From NCBI RefSeq assembly GCF_030068455.1, contig NZ_JAQOSQ010000001.1, positions 248,001 to 312,000 of the forward strand: a stretch of DNA of 64,000 nt. Reading direction: 5' to 3'. Shown in pieces: positions 8,016-18,110 of this stretch; within the stretch, counting starts at the first letter, position 1; each line of letters opens with the position of its first letter. Made by a program: the position numbers and the translations under genes. Source of the DNA: Roseofilum casamattae BLCC-M143 (lineage in GTDB: Bacteria; Cyanobacteriota; Cyanobacteriia; Cyanobacteriales; Desertifilaceae). Below the pieces are notes generated by a model. It saw only the letters and a program-made list of their open reading frames with translations, did no database searches and had not been told where the DNA came from.

Positions 8016-11000
8016 CTATTCCCAATACTGCAATTCTTGAAACCACGCTTGAATCTGTTCTCGCCGAGTCTCAAAGGTTGCGGCAATCCAAATCAGAGAA
8101 ATTCCAACGGCGAGAGCGACTAACCATTTAGAAAAGGGATAATCAAAAATAAGAATTCCTAACTGATAAAAGATATTGAGCAAAAAGATTCCCGTACCCA
8201 CATAAAGGAAGGCGCGCGTTTTCAGAGATAAGCCGACAAAGATACCGAGTAAACTAATTAAACCGGTGATAGTACCAATCCATTGCTCGGCACTAAATGA
8301 GGCTAGTCCGATGCTTGTACAAATGGCAGTACGCAGATAATGACGAACTTGTTTGCGCTCCGATGTTTTCAAGTAGGGTTCGACTTGCACGACGAATAAA
8401 AGTACGAGAGCGAGAGGGAGGAAATACCAGAATAGTTCGGTTATTCCAAATTCGGATAACCAACGCCAGAGCATCCAGTTAATGACACTAAGACTGAGGT
8501 AAGTAAAACGAATTTGTCGGTTCGCGATCGCCAATCCGATATAATAGGCGGCAATAACCGATAAACTCGCCTGGTTCATTATCCCTGGGTTCTCTGCGAT
8601 CGCATATAATGGCAACAGAATTCCGACTAATTTCCACGGACGCGGAGACCATCCCCAAGTTTGCCACGGTAGGAAATAGAGGAAGTATGCGAACAATGTA
8701 ACAATGGCACCTTTCCAAGCCACTAAGGGACCGCCAATCAGGCGCGCAACTGGCGTATTCAACCAATAAATTCGCATCCCTAACGCTTGTACAAAGCCGA
8801 TAAAGACCCACAATTCTCCTCGTTTGAGTCGGGAGGCATGACGACCTTGACTGAGGGCATAGAAGACTAATAGAATGCCAGTGGCAAAGCCCAAGGACAT
8901 GGCCGTATCAATGGGAAAAAAGGTCGCCAGAATTAAGAGCAAACTACTACCGAACCAGTGCAGGTGGCACGTCCATTGATATTCTCTTACAGTGAGTTGA
9001 AAATAATGACGGACGAGTCTTTTTAATAAACGATAGCCATAGAGAATGCTCGTCCCTAAAGTTCCCATGATAATTAATCCATCGCCCGTTGCGCCTCCCG
9101 ACTGTTGCGCGAGTTGATAAAATAGGAGTTCGTAGGCACAGGCAGTGATGCCAAAAATGGCGAGATAAGTTAGGGGTTTTAGTTTCAGCGATCGCTGTCC
9201 TACTCCTAACAGAATTAGTGCTAACATTAAAGTGGTTAGTCCCGTCCAACTGGCAAACGAGGTGGCGCGAAACCAAGCCCCTAAAATGCCATACACTAAA
9301 GGAACGGCGTGCCAAGCCACAATGAGGTTATCTTGTTGGGTGCGATGCTGCCACCAGTTGCCCAACAGTTGCGCGCATAATCCTAAAATGAGATTGGCAA
9401 CGGCTAAATTAATCCGCACTCCATCGAAACTGGCTAAACTCTCCACCACTAAGAGTTCCAGCGTCCATCCAATGCCGAAAATACCCCAGTTAAACAGTCG
9501 ATTCGAGTTTTTAAAAACTACAGAGTGCGTCGGGAAGAACGGTAGCGGGTTATTGATTCGTGACTCAACGGCGAGAGAGCGCTCTAACATCGTCGGATAG
9601 GAATACCCAATCCGGAAACCCATAGCAGCGAGTAACAAGACTAAGCTAACGAACACCGAAGCGGTTGGTTCTTCCCAACGATGATAGACCAAAATTGAAT
9701 GAATGGTTAAAACAATTAACCAGAAAACGGATAAGATTATCGCCCATCCATCTAAGCTATAACGATAGAGTTGAGTTAACAGGCGCTGTCTTCTCTTATT
9801 CCCTAGTTGTAATTGTTGCGCGCCAATCCAGAGTCCCAGTACGTTTGCGGAGCCAACAATCCAGGAAAGATCGGATGAAATCTCTATCCAATCTAAGAGA
9901 ATGAATAATTCCGCGAACAACCCCAAACCGACAGATATCAGTGCTAGACTTAATCGAGGTAAGAAGCGAGTTTGATAGATCGTCAGTAATGTGGCGATCG
10001 CCAAACTAATGCATCGCAAAGATGGCGCGCCCAACGTTGGCAAGGTAGACGTAAGAATTACAACTACACTCCACCCAATGGCTGTAGGTTGACGAGAGGG
10101 AAACCAACTGCGATAGGTTATTGCACCGCTAATTAAAATAGCACTAGCAACGGAAAGGCTATCTGCGGTGATGTAACCATATGCTATCCAGAGACCGTGA
10201 AAGCTAATGACGAAAAGGCATAGAGCGATCGCCCAGAAATCGAAGGCTTGCGCATAATGCCGATTATCTTGTCGCAAAGCATACGATCGCAATACCCATA
10301 ATCCCGCAGTTGCGATCGCGCCCACCATCAACCAAACGGTATCAATCTCCTGTGGAAGAATAGCAACAAAATCCCACAGTCCCAAACCTATGGTTGCTAA
10401 AGCGAAAGGAACGGCGATCGCCGCTGTTTTTGGTGAAGGAAATAGGCGCGTATTAAATATGGCAACGAGAAATGCGATCGCCAATCCCAAAACTCGCCAT
10501 CCCGTAGCTCCCCACAATAAATATTGTGCGGCAAAACTCGAGACAATACTCAATTCCACAGCATTTTTTCGTTGCGCGCAAGCTGGAGAATAACTAACTA
10601 ATGTAAGAGTCGCGGGAACCACCAACCAACTTAAATAAGCCGGACTAAAGATATTCGCTTGTACGTTATTTAAGAAACAGAAATAAGTAATGACGGCTAA
10701 CCCAATTCCTAAATTCCAAGCACTCTCTTTCCAAATCTTGGTATACGGATGTTCCGAGGGAAATTGCCAAACTTGCGCGAACCAAAACTCGGCAACAACC
10801 ATAACTAAAATCCTCATCCCCCAACCCTCCGCGCTCAGCTCGGGATTGATATAATTAATCAAACTCAAGATTAATCCCAATCCGGTTAGATGATTGAGAT
10901 AAATCAGGACAGGGAAAGAGTCGAGAATCTCCAGATCGTAACGTCGCTTTGTTACCCAAATAATGAGAAAGATAAAATTAGTGAAACACCAAATGCGCAA

Positions 11001-12479
11001 GATGGCACTCGGTAGAGCCAGTACGAGCAAACCCATGGCTAATCCAAATGCGGATAACTCGGCAAACAGCGCGAGTTTAGGTCGCGATTTTTGGTAAAGG
11101 CGATCGCCAGTATTTACCATCCAAATAACATAAGGCAAACCGACGAAACTCAACAGCGCGATCGGATAGTCTTGCGCGCGAGCGATCTCAGTTCCTAAGG
11201 TGAAAATTTGGTATTGTACTTCTGACGGAATGCAGTTCCACAGCAATAGCGAAAGTTGCGCGCCAATCGACCAAATTACGACCAAATTCTGCCATTTTCT
11301 GTATCGATTTAAGAAAACATAGAATACTCGAATTGCCAAAAAACTAATGACGATTCCTTGCCAGGGAATATTATCCCAGATCGAAATAAACCAGGCGATG
11401 AAGAGAATCGCTATTCCCGATTGATTTAAAGTTTTCTGACGTTTAGAGCTGCGGGTTTGCGCCAGCCAAATAAGAAACGTTCCGCAGAGCGCGATCGCCA
11501 AACTCAGATCGATCGCAGATACGCCCGCAACAAAGAGAGCGCGAAAGAACAAAACTGCGATCGCATACAAACTCAAGCGACTAATCTTTAAGCTCTCTCG
11601 CAAAGAAATATCGCTCTGTCGAAATTGCTGATAATAAAATCCCAGACTGCCAATAATCGCCAGATAAATTGTCAGAATTGGCCACTGAGAGATTCCCCAT
11701 CCCCAATGGAGATATCCTAAAATTAGATAATTGAATAAGGGAAAAGGAAACTGCTGGCTCGGAGTCCAAAGAGAGCGCGCGATCGCCGTTAAATAAATCG
11801 CCGCCGCTACACTGACGATAATATTGACTGGATGACTCCATAAGCCAAAGTCATCCATCGCCCAAAAGTTAACCGGAATTAACAACAGAGCGACCAATTT
11901 TAATGCGCCCGCTGTCAATTTCAAATTCTCGCGGCGATCGGCAATAGAACTAATAAATCCAAATAATCCGGTATAGGCTAATAAGACTCCATATTGCCCC
12001 ACTGCCGGAAAATTATCCCACTGACTGGCAGCAAACACTCCGGACGCCAGCACCACTAAAAATAAACCCAAAAACAAGAGCCAGCGCACGCTCAATTCCG
12101 CTTTTAAAGCACTCAGTCGTTGCGATCGCCAACTCGGTTTCAGTTTTGGCCCTGGAGCTGAAGTCTTTGCCGCAGCCGTAACTTCAGGTTTGGCTTTTTC
12201 AAGAATGACTGGAGTGACTTCGGGTTCCGGTAACGGGCAACACAAATAATTGGCAGCGATGTACTCAATCCGCCAATGATTTGTTAATCCTAACTGTACT
12301 CCTGTTTCGAGTGCCTCTAAGATATTGGGATTTTCGGTATCGATGCGTAGGGAAACATGAACCACATCATCCGCAATAATCCCCAATTCTTGCCAAGCTC
12401 TTAGCCCTTCTAGGAGAGAATCTAAAGGAGGACAACGATATAACTCGACTTCAATAATGCGATCGCCACGGTCAACCAT
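8016..12479 (-). CDS. giant polytopic membrane protein, cyanobacterial DUF2157-like
   Basis: 1487 residues. The N-terminal 120 residues are soluble and contain a Pro/Lys/Ala-rich linker. From about residue 130 (WLLFLGLFLVVLASGVFAAS) to the end it is almost wholly hydrophobic helices separated by short loops, several dozen membrane spans. The segment FPAVGQYGVLLAYTGLFG resembles the DUF2157 region of long cyanobacterial membrane proteins. No catalytic motif or transporter signature was recognised. ATG at 12479. Function unknown. Confidence 0.8.
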   Translation of the reverse strand: MVDRGDRIIEVELYRCPPLDSLLEGLRAWQELGIIADDVVHVSLRIDTENPNILEALETGVQLGLTNHWRIEYIAANYLCCPLPEPEVTPVILEKAKPEVTAAAKTSAPGPKLKPSWRSQRLSALKAELSVRWLLFLGLFLVVLASGVFAASQWDNFPAVGQYGVLLAYTGLFGFISSIADRRENLKLTAGALKLVALLLIPVNFWAMDDFGLWSHPVNIIVSVAAAIYLTAIARSLWTPSQQFPFPLFNYLILGYLHWGWGISQWPILTIYLAIIGSLGFYYQQFRQSDISLRESLKISRLSLYAIAVLFFRALFVAGVSAIDLSLAIALCGTFLIWLAQTRSSKRQKTLNQSGIAILFIAWFISIWDNIPWQGIVISFLAIRVFYVFLNRYRKWQNLVVIWSIGAQLSLLLWNCIPSEVQYQIFTLGTEIARAQDYPIALLSFVGLPYVIWMVNTGDRLYQKSRPKLALFAELSAFGLAMGLLVLALPSAILRIWCFTNFIFLIIWVTKRRYDLEILDSFPVLIYLNHLTGLGLILSLINYINPELSAEGWGMRILVMVVAEFWFAQVWQFPSEHPYTKIWKESAWNLGIGLAVITYFCFLNNVQANIFSPAYLSWLVVPATLTLVSYSPACAQRKNAVELSIVSSFAAQYLLWGATGWRVLGLAIAFLVAIFNTRLFPSPKTAAIAVPFALATIGLGLWDFVAILPQEIDTVWLMVGAIATAGLWVLRSYALRQDNRHYAQAFDFWAIALCLFVISFHGLWIAYGYITADSLSVASAILISGAITYRSWFPSRQPTAIGWSVVVILTSTLPTLGAPSLRCISLAIATLLTIYQTRFLPRLSLALISVGLGLFAELFILLDWIEISSDLSWIVGSANVLGLWIGAQQLQLGNKRRQRLLTQLYRYSLDGWAIILSVFWLIVLTIHSILVYHRWEEPTASVFVSLVLLLAAMGFRIGYSYPTMLERSLAVESRINNPLPFFPTHSVVFKNSNRLFNWGIFGIGWTLELLVVESLASFDGVRINLAVANLILGLCAQLLGNWWQHRTQQDNLIVAWHAVPLVYGILGAWFRATSFASWTGLTTLMLALILLGVGQRSLKLKPLTYLAIFGITACAYELLFYQLAQQSGGATGDGLIIMGTLGTSILYGYRLLKRLVRHYFQLTVREYQWTCHLHWFGSSLLLILATFFPIDTAMSLGFATGILLVFYALSQGRHASRLKRGELWVFIGFVQALGMRIYWLNTPVARLIGGPLVAWKGAIVTLFAYFLYFLPWQTWGWSPRPWKLVGILLPLYAIAENPGIMNQASLSVIAAYYIGLAIANRQIRFTYLSLSVINWMLWRWLSEFGITELFWYFLPLALVLLFVVQVEPYLKTSERKQVRHYLRTAICTSIGLASFSAEQWIGTITGLISLLGIFVGLSLKTRAFLYVGTGIFLLNIFYQLGILIFDYPFSKWLVALAVGISLIWIAATFETRREQIQAWFQELQYWE

Positions 12480-12629
12480 AACTCATTATCCGATAAGTCA
12501 ATTGTTTCGGAACGTCAGGGTTGTCTCTATAGTTCTCAAGTCTGCTCCCAGAGATTCCCGGCCAACAAAACCGACAACATAGTGTAGAATATAGAGCCAA
12601 TATCCCCTCACCCATCACTCAAACTCCAC

Positions 12630-13682
12630 ATGGATCGAGACGTTTCTCTCACCGACGACGTGCTAGCTCTGTTAGGCGAACAACCCCAGCTTAATTTTAA
12701 TTTGCCCAACCCTGAAGATGAAGAAATCCCCGAGCCAGAGTTTCAGGAACGCCTCGATACAGCCTGGTTGGTGTGCGATCGCTTCGACTTGCAAACCGAT
12801 ATTTGGCGCGGTAGAATTTTGCGAGCCATTCGCGATCGCGAAAAGAAAGGCGGTGACGGGCGCGGAACCGGGTTTCTCAACTGGCTCAAATCGAAAGAAA
12901 TTAGTAAAACCCAAGCCTATTCTCTCATTCAACTGGCTCGCAGCGCCGATACCCTCGTCGAAGAAGGACAACTGGAACCGGACGCCGTGAACAATTTTAG
13001 CAAGCGTGCCTTCGTCGAAACGGCGAAAGCGCCCCCAGAAGTGCAACAATTAGTCACCGATGCAGCCAGTCGCGGCGATCGTATTACCCGCCGGGAAGTC
13101 AAGCAACTCGCCGACGAATGGACGGCAATGTCCTCCGATCTTCTGCCCAACACCGTCAAAGAAAAAGCTGCCTCCGGAACCATGGCACCGCGCCATCTCG
13201 CTCCCCTCGTCAAAGAACTGGGCAAACTCCCCGACACCCACTTGCAGAGCATCCAAGAAGAAATTACCGCCAGCCCGGATGTAGATACCGTCAAACAAAT
13301 GACCTCCGAAGCGCGGAACCTCGCCAAATACCTCGATGCAGCCGCGCAAGTACAAACTCTCAGCGAGTCTTCCGTAGACTTAGAACTCGCTCTCGACGAA
13401 GCCTTACGCTTGGGATGCCTGAGTACTGCCTCCGAACTACTCAAACAAGCCACGCAACTCGAACAAACAACCGCCAAACTCTACCTGACCTGGAAACGAC
13501 TCAGCAATCTTGCCGATCGCCTCTACGTCGATACCGGAGCGAGCACCCCCCAACTGCGATCGCTCCTCGATCGTTTAGGCGCTCTCACCAATGAGATCCT
13601 CGAAGTCCCTCTCGAAGAAACGACCAATGACGAAAGTCGCTCCGCCCATACCATTCGCCTGCAATGGCTTTCTCCATCTTAA
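12630..13682 (+). CDS. conserved hypothetical protein with possible helix-turn-helix segment
   Basis: 350 residues, acidic N-terminus and predicted all-helical. Residues about 82-110 (FLNWLKSKEISKTQAYSLIQ) look like a helix-turn-helix of the type found in ParB/KorB-like or phage regulators, but no ParB nuclease motif is present. The C-terminal half is long amphipathic helices that may oligomerise. It is divergent from the giant membrane protein with a 150-bp shared promoter region. No function is claimed. Confidence 0.6.
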   Translation: MDRDVSLTDDVLALLGEQPQLNFNLPNPEDEEIPEPEFQERLDTAWLVCDRFDLQTDIWRGRILRAIRDREKKGGDGRGTGFLNWLKSKEISKTQAYSLIQLARSADTLVEEGQLEPDAVNNFSKRAFVETAKAPPEVQQLVTDAASRGDRITRREVKQLADEWTAMSSDLLPNTVKEKAASGTMAPRHLAPLVKELGKLPDTHLQSIQEEITASPDVDTVKQMTSEARNLAKYLDAAAQVQTLSESSVDLELALDEALRLGCLSTASELLKQATQLEQTTAKLYLTWKRLSNLADRLYVDTGASTPQLRSLLDRLGALTNEILEVPLEETTNDESRSAHTIRLQWLSPS

Positions 13683-13947
13683 ATAGGGCGATGGGCGCTG
13701 GGAAATACTTATCATTAGATAAATCAATCAAACATCACTACATTGATTCAAATGGTCTTACGCCCTAGGCAGAACCATCCAGATTGCGGTATTCTCTCAA
13801 ATAATGCTATCTTCCCGTGAGATGAAAACTAAGATCGGTTAAGCTACACTTAAATTTACTTATCGCCAGTCCTTACGGTAGGTACTGAGCGCGAACATTT
13901 GGCTATCCTTAAGGATCGACATAATATTTTTAGGAGATAACTTACTT

Positions 13948-14643
13948 ATGACGCAGGTTGCTACCAGTCCTGAACTCGACTACAGCAGTGAAACTTACAA
14001 AGATGCCTATAGCCGAATTAATGCGATCGTCATTGAAGGAGAGCAAGAAGCCCACGATAACTACATGGACTTGGCCGAGCTACTGCCCGAACTCCAAGCC
14101 GAATTGCAAAAGTTGGCGAAAATGGAGAAACGTCACATGAAAGGGTTCCAATCCTGTGGCAAAAACTTAAAAGTAACTCCCGATATGGAGTTTGCCAAAG
14201 AATACTTCGGACGCCTGCACCAGAACTTCCAAGATGCCATGGCTGAAGGCAAAGTGGTGACCTGTCTCTTGATCCAGTCCCTGATCATCGAGTGCTTTGC
14301 GATCGCAGCCTACAACATCTACATTCCCGTCGCCGACGATTTTGCCCGTAAAATTACTCAAGGTGTGGTAAAGGATGAATACATGCATCTCAACTTTGGC
14401 GAAGAATGGCTGAAAGCTAATTTCCAAGAATCCAAAGCCGAACTGCAAGAGGCCAACAAAGCCAACCTGCCTCTCGTCTGGAAAATGCTGAATCAAGTCC
14501 AGGAAGATGCTGAAGTTCTCGCCATGGAAAAAGAATCCCTAGTCGAAGACTTCATGATTGCCTACGGCGAAGCTCTGGGTAACATCGGTTTCACAACCGC
14601 AGAAATCATGAAAATGTCCGCCCATGGCTTAATTCGAGCCTAA
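13948..14643 (+). CDS. ado: aldehyde-deformylating oxygenase (alkane synthase)
   Basis: 231 residues, the usual size. This ferritin-like di-iron enzyme converts fatty aldehydes to alkanes/alkenes plus formate, using O2 and electrons from ferredoxin. All six metal ligands are at the standard positions: Glu32, Glu60, His63 (MEKRH), Glu115 (IIEC), Glu144 and His147 (DEYMH). Preceded by AGGAG about 10 bases before the ATG. Upstream 265 bp are gene-free and probably hold its promoter. It is followed 200 bp later by the gene that supplies its substrate. Confidence 0.97.
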   Translation: MTQVATSPELDYSSETYKDAYSRINAIVIEGEQEAHDNYMDLAELLPELQAELQKLAKMEKRHMKGFQSCGKNLKVTPDMEFAKEYFGRLHQNFQDAMAEGKVVTCLLIQSLIIECFAIAAYNIYIPVADDFARKITQGVVKDEYMHLNFGEEWLKANFQESKAELQEANKANLPLVWKMLNQVQEDAEVLAMEKESLVEDFMIAYGEALGNIGFTTAEIMKMSAHGLIRA

Positions 14644-14844
14644 CGATCGACACGCGTTTCTCATAGTCGCTCTAGCCAACATTTAAAGCGCGATCGCGAA
14701 ACTCGCGAGATTATTGGCGGCTTTTCGTGCCATCAGACCGAGGTTTCTGACCCCGAACATCAGGTGCGGAGCCGCCTCTATTGTCTTTATTCCCCGATTA
14801 TCGTTTACTGTGATAGCATACGGCTTAACTTAATAGATAAATTC

Positions 14845-15873
14845 ATGTTTGGTCTGATCGGTCACCTTACTAGTTTAGAACACGCCCAATCCGTTGCCAG
14901 GGAGTTGGGGTATCCAGAATATGCAGACCAGGGGTTAGACTTCTGGTGTTCTGCTCCCCCGCAAATTGTTGATGAGATAAAAGTCACCAGCGCCACAGGA
15001 CAAGTCATTGAAGGCAGATATGTAGAATCCTGCTTCCTTCCGGAAATGCTCGCCAACAATCGAGGGAAAGCAGCCATCCGCAAAATTCTCAATGCCATGG
15101 CACACGCTCAGAAAAAAAATATAGATATTACAGCACTCGGCGGATTTTCCTCGATTGTTTTTGAAGAATTTAATCTTCATGAGAAAAAGCAAGTCCGCAA
15201 CACCGAGCTAGACTTTCAGAAATTTACGACCGGTAACACTCACACCGCCTATATTATTTGCCAACAAGTTACGCAAGCGGCTAACCTCCTCGGCATCGAT
15301 CTAGCCAATGCAACTGTTGCCGTTTGCGGCGCCACCGGAGACATTGGCAGTGCGGTCTGTCGCTGGCTCGATCGCCATACTAATACTGCCGACCTCCTCC
15401 TCGTTGCCCGCAACCAAAAACGCTTGCAAAACTTACAGTCCGAACTCGGACGAGGTAAAATTCTCAGCCTAGAAGAAGCCCTCCCCCTAGCCGATATCGT
15501 AGTTTGGGTTGCCAGTATGCCCAAAGGAGTAGAGATCGACACCTCCACTCTCAAAGACCCTTGCTTAATGATCGATGGCGGTTATCCCAAAAATCTGGCG
15601 ACTAAAGTCGGGCCTTCTGGCGTGTCTGTCCTCAAAGGCGGTATCGTCGAACATTCCCTCGACATCCAATGGCAGATTATGGATATCGTCAATATGGAGG
15701 TTCCCGAACGACAATTGTTTGCTTGTTTTGCCGAAGCAATGCTCCTCGAATTCGAGCAATGGCATGAGAACTTTTCCTGGGGACGCAATCAAATTACCGT
15801 GGAAAAAATGGAGAAAATCGGCCGTGCTTCTCTCAAGCACGGGTTTCGTCCCCTCTTAGAGCCTCTAGGCTAG
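14845..15873 (+). CDS. aar: long-chain acyl-ACP reductase (aldehyde-forming)
   Basis: 342 residues from the ATG at 14845; an in-frame upstream start exists at 14764 but would add 27 residues not seen in the family. Reduces acyl-ACP to fatty aldehyde with NADPH for the neighbouring ADO. Nucleotide-binding motif [11 protein letters not shown] lies near residue 165-175, and the expected catalytic cysteine is Cys294 (FACFAEAM). The 201-bp gap after ado suggests a separate promoter, as reported for this gene pair in other cyanobacteria. Confidence 0.96.
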   Translation: MFGLIGHLTSLEHAQSVARELGYPEYADQGLDFWCSAPPQIVDEIKVTSATGQVIEGRYVESCFLPEMLANNRGKAAIRKILNAMAHAQKKNIDITALGGFSSIVFEEFNLHEKKQVRNTELDFQKFTTGNTHTAYIICQQVTQAANLLGIDLANATVAVCGATGDIGSAVCRWLDRHTNTADLLLVARNQKRLQNLQSELGRGKILSLEEALPLADIVVWVASMPKGVEIDTSTLKDPCLMIDGGYPKNLATKVGPSGVSVLKGGIVEHSLDIQWQIMDIVNMEVPERQLFACFAEAMLLEFEQWHENFSWGRNQITVEKMEKIGRASLKHGFRPLLEPLG

Positions 15874-15944
15874 CTCAGATCGGGGGCCGAAATCTGGTAA
15901 AGTTGGAGATGGGTTAATTCAAGATTGTTATTTCCCCCATTAAT

Positions 15945-16925
15945 GTGAGTACTTCTGAACGAAAACCGCTGCTCCTGGATTTTGAAAAGCCTCTAGTTGA
16001 GTTAGAGAATCGAATCAAACAAATCCGGCAACTGGCGAAGGAAAATGGCGTGGATGTTTCCGACCAAATTTATCAGTTGGAAGGGCGTTCCGTGCAACTG
16101 CGCCAAGAGATTTTTGGCTCCCTTTCCCCCGGCCAGCGGCTGCAACTGGCCCGACATCCCCGCCGTCCTTCGACCCTAGATTATATCCAGTCCATTAGCG
16201 AGGAGTGGATCGAACTGCATGGCGATCGCTCTGGAGGAGACGATCCCGCTCTAGTCGGCGGTATCGGACGAGTAAACGGACGCTCCGTCGTCATGCTCGG
16301 CCATCAAAAAGGACGAGATACAAAAGATAACGTCGCTCGTAACTTTGGTATGGCTTCCCCCGGTGGATATCGCAAAGCCATGCGCTTGATGAACCATGCC
16401 AATCGGTTTAAAATGCCGATTTTTACCTTCATTGACACTCCAGGAGCCTGGGCTGGAGTGAAAGCAGAAGAGTTAGGACAAGGGGAGGCGATCGCTTATA
16501 ATCTCCGGGAAATGTTCCGCCTCGATGTCCCCATTATCTGTACCGTAATTGGCGAAGGTGGCTCTGGTGGCGCTCTCGGGATTGGCGTTGGCGATCGCCT
16601 GCTCATGTTTGAACATGCCGTCTACACCGTCGCAACTCCAGAAGCCTGTGCTGCCATTCTCTGGAAAGATGCGAAAAAAGCTCCCCAAGCAGCAGAAGCC
16701 CTAAAAATTACCGCAGGAGACCTGAAGCATTTCGGTATTCTCGACGATATGCTTGCCGAACCCCTCGGTGGCGCGCACAGCGACCCAATTGCGGCCTCGG
16801 AAATCCTGAAAACTTCACTCTTGCAGCACCTATCCGAACTGGAGAGTCTATCTCCCCAAGAACTGCGAGACCGGCGCTACCAAAAATTCCGCCAGATTGG
16901 AGTTTTTTTAGAAGCCTCGGCTTGA
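15945..16925 (+). CDS. accA: acetyl-CoA carboxylase carboxyltransferase subunit alpha
   Basis: 326 residues. Transfers carboxyl from carboxybiotin to acetyl-CoA, together with AccD, to make malonyl-CoA for fatty acid synthesis. Family motifs visible include [29 protein letters not shown] and [12 protein letters not shown]. The GTG at 15945 is chosen because it gives the canonical N-terminus; an ATG one base upstream reads directly into a stop. Position right after ado-aar matches conserved cyanobacterial gene order linking alkane and fatty acid synthesis. Confidence 0.96.
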   Translation: MSTSERKPLLLDFEKPLVELENRIKQIRQLAKENGVDVSDQIYQLEGRSVQLRQEIFGSLSPGQRLQLARHPRRPSTLDYIQSISEEWIELHGDRSGGDDPALVGGIGRVNGRSVVMLGHQKGRDTKDNVARNFGMASPGGYRKAMRLMNHANRFKMPIFTFIDTPGAWAGVKAEELGQGEAIAYNLREMFRLDVPIICTVIGEGGSGGALGIGVGDRLLMFEHAVYTVATPEACAAILWKDAKKAPQAAEALKITAGDLKHFGILDDMLAEPLGGAHSDPIAASEILKTSLLQHLSELESLSPQELRDRRYQKFRQIGVFLEASA

Positions 16926-17343
16926 AGAAATGACGCAATTGAGCACAGTGGGTCAAATTAATGGGGAGATTCAGAGTTATAATAGCTTCGGTTAACAATT
17001 ATTTACACTTAGCTCATCCAAGTTTTGCTGTCCTGCAATTTGAGATTACAACAGCTTGGTTCCCAAGTCAGGCAAACCCCTCTTGCACGGGGAAATCGGA
17101 GAGTTGCCTCAATCCCAATCCGCGATCGCCGCTGATGAGAGAGCATGATGAAGTCTTTAATTGATGACCCGATCGGCCAACCCACCATCGCCCCTCAAGG
17201 ACGAGACATTCGTAACGTGGTAAGGAGATCGGGCCCCTATTTCTCAGCTCAGCCAGCCATCGCACCAAACCCTATCCCGGTTTTCATAATCTTCAGTTGC
17301 CAGTCAATTAACCAATCCACCTGAAACAGTGAGTGTTCGACCT
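16926..17343. other. 418-bp gene-free interval between accA and folE
   Basis: No ORF with convincing coding character on either strand. A TATAAT at 16978-16983 could be a -10 box reading toward folE, though the -35 is poor. Many cyanobacteria carry a short-chain dehydrogenase gene between accA and folE; none is visible here. Confidence 0.5.
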
Positions 17344-18039
17344 ATGACTATAGCTTCCTCCAATGGTGCTTCTTTCGCTAACTCAAAAGAGAACCCATTA
17401 CCCAGCCGGCCGGATCGCGGCACTAAAAACGGCATTGAATCCAAGGTTTCCCCTCCATCAAACGAAGTTAACAACGAAAAAATGATGGATTCGGTTCGGA
17501 CAATGCTCTCCGAACTTGGAGAAGATCCCAATCGAGAAGGACTGCTCAAAACCCCCAAACGCGTAGCCGAAGCCATGCGTTTTCTCACCAACGGATACCA
17601 TCAATCTCTAGAAGAACTGGTGAATGGGGCAATTTTCGATGAAGGCCACGACGAAATGGTCTTGGTGCGCGATATTAACCTCTTTAGCTTATGCGAGCAT
17701 CACCTGCTGCCATTTATGGGGAAAGCCCACGTTGCCTACATTCCCAATCAGAAAGTGGTTGGTTTAAGCAAACTAGCGCGGATTGTCGAGATGTATTCTC
17801 GACGCCTGCAAGTCCAAGAACGCCTGACTCGGGAAGTGGCCGAAGCTGTCCAAACCATCCTAGAGCCTCAAGGCGTTGCCGTGGTTGTTGAAGCCAATCA
17901 TATGTGTATGGTGATGCGCGGAGTCCAGAAACCCGGTTCCTGGACTGTGACCAGTTCCATGGTTGGGGTCTTCAAAGAAGATCAAAAAATTCGTGAAGAG
18001 TTTTTAAACCTGATTCGCCATCAACCAGCTTTCTTCTAG
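17344..18039 (+). CDS. folE: GTP cyclohydrolase I
   Basis: 231 residues from ATG 17344 (a GTG at 17329 would add five residues). Converts GTP to dihydroneopterin triphosphate, the first step of folate/pterin synthesis. Zinc ligands appear in LCEHHLLPF (Cys and His) and in HMCMVMRG (Cys); the [10 protein letters not shown] region is the pterin site. Residues 1-50 form a low-complexity Ser/Asn-rich extension before the catalytic domain, which starts at [20 protein letters not shown]. Confidence 0.96.
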   Translation: MTIASSNGASFANSKENPLPSRPDRGTKNGIESKVSPPSNEVNNEKMMDSVRTMLSELGEDPNREGLLKTPKRVAEAMRFLTNGYHQSLEELVNGAIFDEGHDEMVLVRDINLFSLCEHHLLPFMGKAHVAYIPNQKVVGLSKLARIVEMYSRRLQVQERLTREVAEAVQTILEPQGVAVVVEANHMCMVMRGVQKPGSWTVTSSMVGVFKEDQKIREEFLNLIRHQPAFF

Positions 18040-18110
18040 GCTAAGCTACATTGGTTTGAGGATGGTTGTCGCGAAAGAAACCATCCTTACACCAATTCTA
18101 CTTAAGTCTG

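Noticed and set aside
9232-9600. 122-codon plus-strand ORF inside the giant membrane protein gene
   Set aside because: Antisense shadow; the minus-strand frame is open across 4.4 kb with strong hydrophobic periodicity.
12929-13477. 182-codon minus-strand ORF opposite the conserved hypothetical gene
   Set aside because: Ser/Cys-rich shadow of a gene with better coding character on the plus strand.
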